A DNA stretch of 64,000 bases from assembly GCA_022836615.1 (NCBI GenBank), contig MU405272.1, positions 154,080-218,079 on the forward strand. The letters are read 5' to 3'. This DNA is from Annulohypoxylon bovei var. microspora. Taxonomy: Eukaryota > Ascomycota > Sordariomycetes > Xylariales > Hypoxylaceae. This document shows, in pieces, positions 55,775-64,000 of this stretch (positions are counted from its first letter, which is position 1; every line of letters starts with the position of its first letter). Below the pieces are notes generated by a model, which saw only the letters and a list, made by a program, of their open reading frames with translations, was not told the origin of the DNA and made no database searches. The position numbers were made by a program, and so were the translations under genes.

Positions 55775-55963
55775 AGCTCTCTTTGCCTTTTGGCTTAGAT
55801 CAAGTGTAGTATCTGTTCTTTTCAGTTTAATCTCTGAAAGAGTCCTACTTGGACTCAATCGTGATTATTCTAATTTTTAAACCTTGGGAGCGCATCCTCT
55901 GTGCTTGCGCATGATCGCTCCCACTGTGTCCCTGGTATTACACTGCCTCCAGGCGACGCGAAC
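55775..55963 (+). ncRNA. U2: U2 spliceosomal snRNA
   Basis: About 189 nt. The 5' region CTCTTTGCCTTTTGGCTTAG followed by ATCAAGTGTAGTATCTGTTC is the near-invariant U2 sequence. GTAGTA at 55806-55811 is the element that pairs with intron branch points. Stem-loop II, the Sm-binding AATTTTT (55872-55878), stem-loop III (GGGAGCGC ... GCGCTCCC-like) and stem-loop IV with GGTATTACACTGCCTCC, the U2B''/U2A' site, follow in order. Transcribed by RNA polymerase II in fungi. The 5' end is inferred from the pyrimidine run shared with the U3 promoter and may be off by a few bases; the 3' end is taken after stem-loop IV. Confidence 0.95.
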
Positions 55964-56785
55964 CTCTATTTTTCATTGCTATCTCTGGCTTGTCCAGAGA
56001 TACGAGGAAGAACCTTTCTATGACTTCCTCATGTGTGATTCTTCTACATATCGTATCATCTTGTTTCTCCGTAGGCCTCGATACTCGCGATGTTCATTGC
56101 TCCATGCTCGCATATTCGAGGTATCATTTACCTAGATATCCTCATGTTCCACCAAAGCGTTTGATTTTATCATTCCGGGCTATCAATATTCTCTAGAAAC
56201 GTGACCAAATCAACCTGTGATCCTGTAGTATCGCCATGTTTCTTACGGATGTCTAGTAACACATTCCTAAGATTGCCGTCGACAAAATACACCTTCAGTA
56301 AATTGGTACAAATGATTTATTGATCCCCAACCCTGTTATCTACCCCATACTCGTATAATTTCGCGCAGCAGACGTTCACCAACGAGCCTCGTTGATGCCA
56401 GCGTTTGCTCGTAGCTATCAAAACATCGAGGCAACTACTTATGGACTTGGCGCTCCTCCAAAATGTCGACGTCGTAAATAAGAGGGGACATAATTCTAAC
56501 ACTACCTACAACCACCGCCACCGGATACCGCTCTCCCAAGGAGAAGGCACCCACCCCATCTCCCAGTTGAGGGAATTTGTGCTCGCCATACAAAAACAGC
56601 CACCCATCAAGCGAAGTAGCCAACACCAAAAATCAACATTATTCCAAGTCACAATTTCTCGATCCCGATGTAAAGCTACAGCAGTATCGATTGTAGGGTA
56701 CCTAGATCTACAGCTACGGATTTGCATAATACAAGTTTTACTCATACAACATTCTTACTCTCTCCGTTCCATGCTCGCATGCTAA
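55964..56785. other. Intergenic, U2 to VPH1
   Basis: 0.8 kb of 3' flanks of U2 and VPH1. Short frames on both strands are overlapping chance frames. No further RNA gene was recognised. Confidence 0.5.
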
Positions 56786-59636
56786 TTAACCTCTAAACTC
56801 GGTTAGGCCCTCATCCTCCTCTAGTAACGTGATAAAGGAAAATGGTGTAAACATGTGACCTGCGAACTCGGCGTACTTGGATTGCGCCTCGACCCATTGC
56901 AGACGGAGGGAGTGCAACTAGATGTGTTGTTAGCCAATGCTATGTGGTATTCGGCGTGAGAGGATATAAGACTTACCATGGCACTGCAGCCTTCCATACA
57001 AATGAGAATGGCGCACGAAAGGAAAAACCATAGATAGAATGCGACGACGATCATGATAACGCCAACGACGCCGGGCTTGGCAAGCGACGGGCCAAGGGTC
57101 ATGTCCCAAAGAACCACACTTAGCTGCTGATGAGCGAGCGACAAGGCCCAGAGACGTAGGTAGGAGGCAGTGTGGGAGACACAGTTGAGGCAGAATTCTA
57201 TCCAGCAAGTTAGCATGGGTCATACATAATATCAAGTACTATATCAAGTACTATATCAAGTACTATATCAACTTACCGATGGTGTGAATGACTTGGTGGA
57301 TCATAACTTCACTGAATTCGAACTCTTCATGTTCCTCGTCATCACCGCCGTGAGCGATCATAGCGACACCTTCGCCATCATCCGAGTCCACGCTAGGGCG
57401 GCCGTTGCCAATGTGTCCCTCACCATCTTCGTCATCAAGCGCCGAGACTCTCGAATTTTCGCCTAAACCATGATAACCCTCAGCGCGAGCCTTGTTGTGC
57501 TCCCATCGCAGGTAGAATGGCTTTAGGAACAATAAGATGGGGACCTGGACGAAGGCGAGGAGCAGCAGTATGACCTGAACATTTTTCTGGCCCGGGTATA
57601 ATTGGATATCCAACGTGCCGGGTTGCAAGAACATGTAGATCAACATGTTCAGAAGTCCAGGGGGCTGCTCTCCGATCGCAAACCAATCCACAGACCACTT
57701 GTAAATGATGCAAATAACAAGATAGCCAAAGATAGATTGGAAGAAGATCATTCCCGGAATGAAGTTACCCCAGATATCTATAGGTCTCTTGAAATGTCTT
57801 GCGTTGAAGTAGGACAGGCAGAGGGAGTATGTCATGTGTACCCATCCAAGAATGATGGACATCTTCATCTTGTAACTGTTGGTAAACAACAGATCGTTTT
57901 CCGTGCCGTGCCAGTACCAATCGAGACCAAACGGATATCGGTAGTCGCCCTTGAGTTTGGCAATGAGAGGCTGGCCCTGCTGCCATCCTTCAGGGACTTC
58001 CCATTCCCAGGCACTGTCGAAAAAGGTAAATGTCTTGGAGAAGACGTCGTTGTAGATGAGACCAGTGAACAAAGAGAAAGTAGCCATGACTAGGGCGATG
58101 TACCGACCGTAGTATATCATAGCGAAGAGTTCGAAGGTGACCTTTTTCAAAGGCTTCTCCCAGTAGATCATGGCAACAGAGGCAGCGAACATAATGGTCG
58201 CATGACCAAAATCTCCGAACATGACAGCGAACAAGAAAGGGAAAGTAACGATTGCGGGTAAGGCAGGGTTGACCTCTTGGTAGGTCGCCGTGCCGTAAGC
58301 GTTGATGATAGTCTGGAAAGCCTCTGTGAATTTATTGGTTTTCAAGTACGTAGGAGGGGTCTTGTTTGTTCTAATCTCATTAATAATGGACGGAACGGAT
58401 AGACCTGCGCGGTTGGTCACATCCTGAAGCGTAGAACGAATAAGAGGTAGGTCATTTGTAGGACACCAGCCTTCAGCGATGAGAGTTCGTCTCTGCCGAT
58501 CGAAGGAGAAGAGATTGAGTGTTTGATAGGAAGCCTTCTCTTTCGTGATGAGGATCATCCAAGCTGCGAGGGAATGGGCAATCTGGGTCAGCTCAGCTTC
58601 GAGGGTCTGCTGCGTATTGTGCAAGACGTTCTGAACATCGTTGAGACGGGCATTAACCTCGTGCATCTGGTCTCGGCGAAGATCCCCGTTCTCATCGACG
58701 CTATAGATATCAGCTCCCATCGATTCTGAGATCTTTCGAATCTTGGCTAGGATCTCCTTTCCATGAGCAAAGATGACAAAGACGTTCTTGTTGATAGACT
58801 CATTGTTGGTCGGATCAACTAGAGGTTCGGGGATCTCGGATTGGTTCATGTAAAGATTTCCACGCAACGTTCTCCAGAGGATACGTTCGAAAGCGGCGAC
58901 GCGATCGCGGTTTATGACACCGGCAACAAAACCGATGTTCATACCAGAGAAGGAGCGCTCAACGTCGCCAGCCTGGTTATGTTGCTCTACGTCTTGAAGT
59001 AAAGGAGCATCGTCGTCCTCAGTCGAAGCTCGAATCTCCTCGACGTTACCGTGTGCGCGATCGAAGAAGCCTCCAGCCTCGCGTAGAACCCATCGCCATT
59101 CGGTCAGCTCAACCTCGCGCTTCTTCAATGTCTCGTAACTGTCATTCAGCTGAAAGATACGTTGCTCGAGGCTTTGTGTCCGTTCGGAAAGCTCGTCTAT
59201 CTCGGTAGTAGTGGGAGGAGCAAGCGTTTCGACTTCGAGATCTAATTTTCGTAAGGGGATATTCGCCTTTTCCATCTGAGCATGGAAGTAACCTGGTAAT
59301 TGTACGTTAGAAGAGACACGATAGTCTGAAAGACGGAGATGCTCCGGCACTTACGAAGTTGGCGCTCAACATTGTCAAGCCTCCGAATCTCTTGAGTGAA
59401 TGTTCGTTGAAATGCACTGACTTCGCTATTGAGCTAGATGGTTGTCAGTAATGTTAGATGAATGTAGGTCATGATGATCGGGATGGTAGGGGATGGTGAC
59501 GGCGTACATCTCGAAATTGGACCAGTCCAAGTTCTCCCAACGCGTTGACGCATTCTCTCCCGATTTCATTAGATATATATAGTTGCACCATACTCATGTC
59601 CGCAGAGCGGAACATGGACTGCTTTGAAGGACCCAT
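56786..59636 (-). CDS. VPH1: V-type ATPase V0 subunit a (Vph1)
   Basis: Five exons on the minus strand: 59508-59636, 59355-59433, 57277-59292, 56977-57197 and 56786-56917; 858 residues. The four introns (74, 62, 79 and 59 nt) are all GT-AG, and each splice restores conserved sequence: VQFRD joins LNSEVSAFQRTF, RQL joins RYFHAQMEKA, HTI joins EFCLNCVSHTASYLRLW, EGCSAM joins LHSLRLQWVEAQSKY. The N-terminal half is the cytosolic arm; the C-terminal half carries about eight spans. The proton-path arginine is in ASYLRLWALSLAH, at about residue 756. Subunit a channels protons to the c-ring in vacuolar-type ATPase. Vph1 (vacuole) rather than Stv1 is assumed because filamentous fungi usually have one copy. 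The third intron carries a minisatellite. Confidence 0.96.
57229..57271. repeat. 12-bp minisatellite inside VPH1 intron 3
   Basis: Three full tandem copies of ATATCAAGTACT plus a partial fourth, lying almost against the 5' splice site of intron 3 (57198-57276). It makes up over half of the 79-nt intron. Confidence 0.92.
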
Positions 59637-60111
59637 AGTGATGGCGCACTGAGCTCTCCAAAGCCAGACTGGTGGTTCTCGATGGTGACGAGGAAATGCG
59701 AAATGAAAGCTCTAGGAGAGAAAGCGAATAGACGAATAAGCTTAGTTCAAACGTCGTTGCCTTTACAGGGGGCCGCGCTATTACTTCGGGGACTCGGTCC
59801 GCCGTGTGGCTTGAAGTCACGGGGCGCTTATGTGGCGCATATATTCTTCTATCAAATAGATTGCTAGTAAAGAGGTCGCAATGTTAACATTATGTCAGCA
59901 TGACGTGTCTTGCCAGTTTTACTGCTAATCAACCAGAGACTCATATTATTCTAGATTATTTATTGTTCATAGTGATCTTATTACTTCTTTTCAAACAGAT
60001 TATCACACTTACTAGATTATGCCATATTGCTCTAATAGGTTACGAATATGTCATAGTTATATATAAATACTTGGTTATCCCTACACTCCTTCTTTAACTT
60101 GAGTCTTTTAA
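59637..60111. other. Intergenic upstream of VPH1
   Basis: 475 bp that should hold the VPH1 promoter. It is AT-rich, especially from about 59930 onward. Nothing specific was recognised. Confidence 0.45.
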
Positions 60112-60508
60112 CTAGTACATACCCACGTATGCATAGACACATATACGTCTCATATTCACCCCTTTATCTCTAGACCTAGTGAATCTCATAGTACTAAACC
60201 TCGTATTAACGAGAAAGGACCACAAGATCGCAGAGACCCCGAATGAGAGGAAGACAAATAACCACAAGACATAGTTAAGGAATACCAGAACCTTCTTAGT
60301 TACAAGCTGGGCGCCAACAATAACGCTGGGCCGTCCGGTCACATCGGTGAATATATCATAGAGAATTTTTTTTAGAGAGAAAGGACAGACACCTAGAAGA
60401 CCACAGAAGAGGAGATATTTAGTGGTATCTGTGATATAGTTTATACAAGGTTAATGGAGTCTCTGAGGAGAACTTACTCCCACACACCGCAGGGGCCAGA
60501 TCAATTTA
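60112..60508 (-). pseudogene. Fragment of a membrane-protein gene
   Basis: A minus-strand open frame (60112-60428, about 104 residues) encodes a hydrophobic stretch (YLLFCGLLGVCPF, then VFLNYVLWLFVFLSFGVSAI). It can be spliced in frame, through a strong GTAAGT donor at 60477 and a CACAG acceptor, to a short upstream exon reading IDLAPAVCG. That exon is blocked by an in-frame TAA at 60506-60508, and no ATG precedes it. A good splice donor and coherent hydrophobic coding with a missing front end suggest a decayed or truncated gene. I do not recognise the family. Confidence 0.4.
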
Positions 60509-60803
60509 AATACATCCTCTCGCTCCTTGCTTATTTCTATTGATGGTGTCCAGCGAGAGTATTTCATTCGAAAAGCACAACCTTTGCTGAACCCTCTTTG
60601 TTATATCCCGTGTAGATGGCACACAGTTTATAGAACATACGTACAGAACTTAAGGTCCTGCTCAACTATCAAACATAATGCTTTTCCGTTTGTGGTGGAG
60701 AGGCTTGCCGACAAAGAAGATTTAAAAGAATGATATACAAGTACCTACATAGGTATCTTTTTGGCTTTTGGGAAGCTCAGCATTTCGTAGCATCACATTA
60801 TAA

Positions 60804-61331
60804 GATGCCCCCCTAAACGCAAAGCAACCTTCTGATTTTTATCACTATCATGAGCTACATCCTGATACCAAACGTGAGCAAGGCGGATGGCTGGGTTGCA
60901 CTGACGAATGGGAGATTATCTTAACGAAGAAAGAAATAGAGAAGTTTGATAGAACTGATAAATTTCCTAGTATTGACTTGTATTACGCCCCTTATAATCC
61001 AAAATACCAAATAGATATATACAATATTTCCCATATAAGCTCACTTCAAAACAGGCTAGACTGGCTAATGGTAACCAATCTGACATATACAACGCTATTC
61101 GCTATGATTACTATGTGGTATCGATTTTTCGCTGTCCTTGCCCCTGTAAGTATATGTGATAATAACCAAACTTTTTGGTATCGTATCTTATCCGTGAATC
61201 GTTAGTCCAATATTCTAAATCGCTATGCCAATTACAAATGCCCGGGCGCTGGAAACCTCATGGTGCGCTGCTCTAGAAAAGGTGATTATAAGCGACATCG
61301 TGAGGGGAGAGGTAGTAGGAAGTCGAGGTAA
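60804..61331 (+). pseudogene. Gene fragment of unknown family
   Basis: Plus-strand frame open from 60804 to 61145 (114 codons), then a perfect GTAAGT donor at 61146. A GTTAG acceptor at 61205 continues the same phase for 41 codons (61206-61331, TAA). The peptide includes GGWLGCTDEWEIILTKKEIE, a hydrophobic stretch near LTYTTLFAMITMWYRFF and an exon-2 segment with CPGAGNLMVRC and a basic end. There is no ATG before about codon 93 of the first piece, so the front is missing. An earlier open frame at 60527-60733 could be a separated upstream piece. Composition and splicing look genuine, but no family was recognised. Confidence 0.4.
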
Positions 61332-61360
61332 GATAGAGAATATGAGAATCGCATCGCCTC

Positions 61361-63358
61361 TTATAGCTTCCGCTTAAACATGTATGAGCCGTACATGCCG
61401 CCAACTTCGGCACAGGCAATGGGTATCTTCCGCATACCCCAGAACGAAGCGCCCATCTTCCAAGACCGGAGGCCAGAGTCTCTTGGTCCATCCTCGGGGT
61501 CGTGAACACGGACAAGCCAGGCTCTGCTTCCGTTCTCCATCACAGTCCATCCTAGCTGCTTTACGACCGGGGACTTTGCTAGACGGGCGTACATTTCGTC
61601 GGTTACTTCTATTACCTCTAGCGGCGAGGAATACTTCTTCATAATCGACGTGTTTCGTCCAAACAGCGTGATGAGATCCAGCTCGGCTGTCGTGTAGTCA
61701 GAAAGGTCCAGATACTTGAGTGTATGTGGGATCCATTCCAGCTGCTGGTCTAGATGCCCATCATTGCTCTCGTCGGGTACAAATAGTCGATCAATATCGG
61801 AAATCTTCAACCGTCGTCCTAACGCAAGCTCCTCCAAGTGTTTTGTTAGTGGGCGTATTTGGTCGATGTGCGATTCGACCATTTTACTGCCCTTCAAGCT
61901 CAACGAGCGTAAGCTTTGGGGGAGAACCGGGATCAGTCTGCTTAGTTCGTCTTCATCGAACAGCTGGTGACTTCGGGCGTCCACCCCAAGGCTCAAGAAG
62001 ACAAGTCCCTTCACCGCTGGGTGGTTTGTCAGGAAGTCGATGACAACGTCAGCAGTGAGCGACCTGCATTTAGACAGATTTAGATGCGTGATATTCGCGT
62101 TATGCGGAATAGACTGGAGAGCTTCGTCCGTCACGCGAGTCCCCGTGAGATCTAGATGGGTCAACTTTCCCAGTCTGGGGAGCAATGTCTCGAACACGGA
62201 TGGGGGTAGAGTGATACACTTGTGCAGAGATAGTCGGGAGATGGAGAGCGTCTCCGGCCAGTCGGATAGGAGGATTGACTGGAAGGCATTCTTGAAGGTA
62301 GTTGACGAGCAACCGCAGAAGTCGACTCCTTGCAGTCTGTCGAGCCCGAAGAACAACTTCCGTAAAACCTTTGCGTCGATCTCGTCCTCAATATACTCCT
62401 GTCCCAAAAACTCGCGAAGGAAAGGGGTCAGCTCCAAGCATTGCATCAAAGTTTCGGTGGTAAGGTTGCGGGTAGTAGCTCGCTCGCTTGCCGTCGCGAA
62501 AAGTGTTGTTGGGTTGAAGTGACTGAAGTCTAGACGCCGTACTATAGTTCCGAGTTCCTTGTTCTGTGAGATGTGCGTTAAGAACTTCCGGAAGATCCTC
62601 GAGTGTGGGATTGTGATGTTCTTGTAAAGTGCGTTTAGTGTTGCCGAGTGGAGTGTTCTTGATGTAAGCAACAATGACATTAAATCCACATTTCGAGCGG
62701 AGACTCCGTTCGGCGGAACATCAAGAACAAGGTGATCGATGATCTGGCCTATTCCAATTTTAACCTGTAAGGTGCTGTGCTTTCTTAATCATCGTGAGAA
62801 TGTTACTCTAGACTCACCTAGTATTTCCGCGGGAAGCCTCTCGATGGCCGACTGTCCTGGAGCCGGTCTTTCGGGGTCCTTCTTCTTCGGTGGAAGAACT
62901 GGAGTCGACCAAACTATCTTCAGAGCCTGCAAATCCCCGTAGCTTTTGCTAGCCTGTCTTCCTTTTACGCCTATTTGCTTCCATCCCTGAAAGCCCTCAG
63001 CGGCGACGGCAGGAAGCCAAGAACCGTGTAGTCTGCTCTGGGGTTGTGTAATAGGTGGGATGAACTGCGTCTGAGTGGCCATTTCCGGGGGCGATGGTAA
63101 GTCGTCGACAGCCTCCTCAGATAACTTGGAGTAAGATGATACTTTAGTACTGGTGAAATTCTGGGCTAAGTCTGATGAATCGATCTCTCGGACGGAAGAG
63201 AAAGATGAGCGAGTAGACTTGTCCGGAGGAGTTGAGTTTCCAGGTTGTTCCATATTGTCAGATATGCTGGGAGTAGGGTTCTGTTTAAGTTTGCTGGTAC
63301 CGGTAATGCGTTGGTGGATTGAGCGTCCAACAACATGAGAGAGGGTTGTTCGATCCAT
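61361..63358 (-). CDS. F-box / leucine-rich repeat protein
   Basis: Two exons on the minus strand, 62818-63358 and 61361-62748, with a 69-nt phase-1 intron whose acceptor (GGAATAG) restores an F-box: SAIERLPAEIL joined to GQIIDHLVLDVPP at about residues 170-195; 642 residues. The N-terminal about 165 residues are polar and disordered. After the F-box come helical/LRR units (LTHLDLTGTRVTDEALQSIP, ITHLNLSKCRSLTADVVIDF, LRSLSLKGSKMVESHIDQIR). F-box proteins usually recruit substrates to SCF ubiquitin ligases through Skp1, with the LRR part binding the substrate. The target is unknown. The start is the first ATG (63358); upstream in-frame codons lack an ATG. An earlier TTACAG acceptor would break the frame. 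Confidence 0.85.
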
Positions 63359-64000
63359 TATCGGAAGATGAGCCAGGGTAGCAATAGTCGAGGGTCGCAC
63401 AGGCGAGAGATGCAAGATGCGGACTCAATAGCGCAATGGCCTATTCCTTCCTTGCCCGGTACGACAACGGCACGGCTACGAACCGTCCTTCCTAAATATC
63501 TTCTTAAGTTGCTAAGGCACCACCAGAGCGACCAGGTTTCACCAAAGTCTGCAAATTAGGTCCCAGCCGACCCGGATGGGCTTTTCTGTTAGTCAAAACA
63601 CTGATTTCTTAGGTAACAGGTTTCGTTGGCGCAATGCGGGGAAAGGTTGATGAGATGGATTCGCGGGTTCGCCGCCAGAATATCTCTTATGATGACAACG
63701 TTTAAATAGCTATTAAATGAACGTGATCTGTTGTCCCTGTCTTGTCCCTGTCAGTCCGGGTTCTCGTCAACCGGAATATGCCAATAGGCGGGACGTTTGT
63801 TGTCGTTCTTCTTCGTCGGTGAGTGCTACTTAGCAAAAACCTGCGGCAACTAATTAACCGTTAATTTACAGTTTATTTATTTAAACCATTTATATATGGT
63901 TTATTTTAAATAAACATTTATTTATCCAAACATTTATAAAATTAAACGTTTACTTATACTCGAATATTAAATATTTTAAACGTTTCGAAAAAATCAAACG
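63359..64000. other. Upstream region and AT-rich window end
   Basis: The first 450 bp are ordinary upstream sequence of the F-box gene. From about 63850 to the end the DNA is extremely AT-rich, with repeated AAACATTTAT/AAACGTTTA-like units and an inverted repeat AAACCAT/ATGGTTT (about 63883-63902). This is compatible with the edge of a RIP-mutated repeat, but that cannot be proved here. Confidence 0.5.

Noticed and set aside
62749..62817. Shorter F-box intron ending at TTACAG (about 62767)
   Set aside because: That acceptor puts the following TAA in frame. The GGAATAG acceptor at 62749 restores the F-box sequence.

Overview
The window is nuclear DNA of a filamentous ascomycete (Pezizomycotina). 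This rests on the many short introns (about 49-145 bp, with CTAAC/CTGAC-type branch points), a peroxin of the fungal Pex14/17 (Pex33) type, a Cdc11/Nud1 septation scaffold, a Prm1 plasma-membrane fusion protein and a Vnx1-type antiporter. A Sordariomycete is my best guess, but the class cannot be fixed from the sequence alone. I recognise 16 protein genes and two small-RNA genes. There are also some gene fragments and several gene-poor stretches. The largest gap is about 6.5 kb (36677-43181).

Layout. 0-2.5 kb: no recognised gene. 2.5-12.3 kb: PRM1 (+), PEX33 (-, convergent with PRM1), IES2 of the INO80 complex (+) and a small coiled-coil protein (+). 12.7-16.7 kb: a divergent pair, a DHA2-type MFS transporter (-) and a cytochrome P450 (+). 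This looks like an accessory metabolic unit. 18.4-25.7 kb: three poorly characterised proteins (a small basic/acidic nuclear-type protein, a 263-residue orphan, a DUF4050/Gag1-like clamp protein). 27-36.7 kb: a Cdc11/Nud1 scaffold (-) divergent from a 1085-residue disordered protein (+). 43.2-53.8 kb: a rhodanese plus tyrosine-phosphatase protein (+), proteasome ATPase RPT6 (-) and VNX1 (+). 54.9-56.0 kb: U3 snoRNA (-) and U2 snRNA (+) transcribed divergently from one roughly 610-bp promoter. 56.8-59.6 kb: VPH1 (-). 60.1-61.3 kb: two gene fragments. 61.4-63.4 kb: an F-box/LRR protein (-). The last roughly 150 bp are very AT-rich.

How the genes relate. Most are housekeeping genes with unrelated roles: cell fusion, peroxisome import, chromatin remodelling, septation, proteolysis, vacuolar ion and proton transport, splicing and rRNA processing. 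Real pairings are the MFS/P450 pair, the divergent U2/U3 RNA genes, and loosely VNX1 and VPH1 (vacuolar cation/H+ antiporter and the V-ATPase subunit that powers it), which flank the RNA genes.

Most worth a second look: (1) the U2-U3 bidirectional RNA promoter, with matching TATA/CCCAA/pyrimidine blocks on both sides and a decamer present three times; (2) PEX33, whose reading frame stays open for 152 further codons after an in-frame TAG; (3) PRM1, where an in-frame TAG is followed by 36 codons ending in an NPFRDPK motif; (4) a GC-AG intron inside the conserved domain of IES2.

All gene models were built by eye from reading frames and splice signals. Family names come from recognised motifs, not from database searches.
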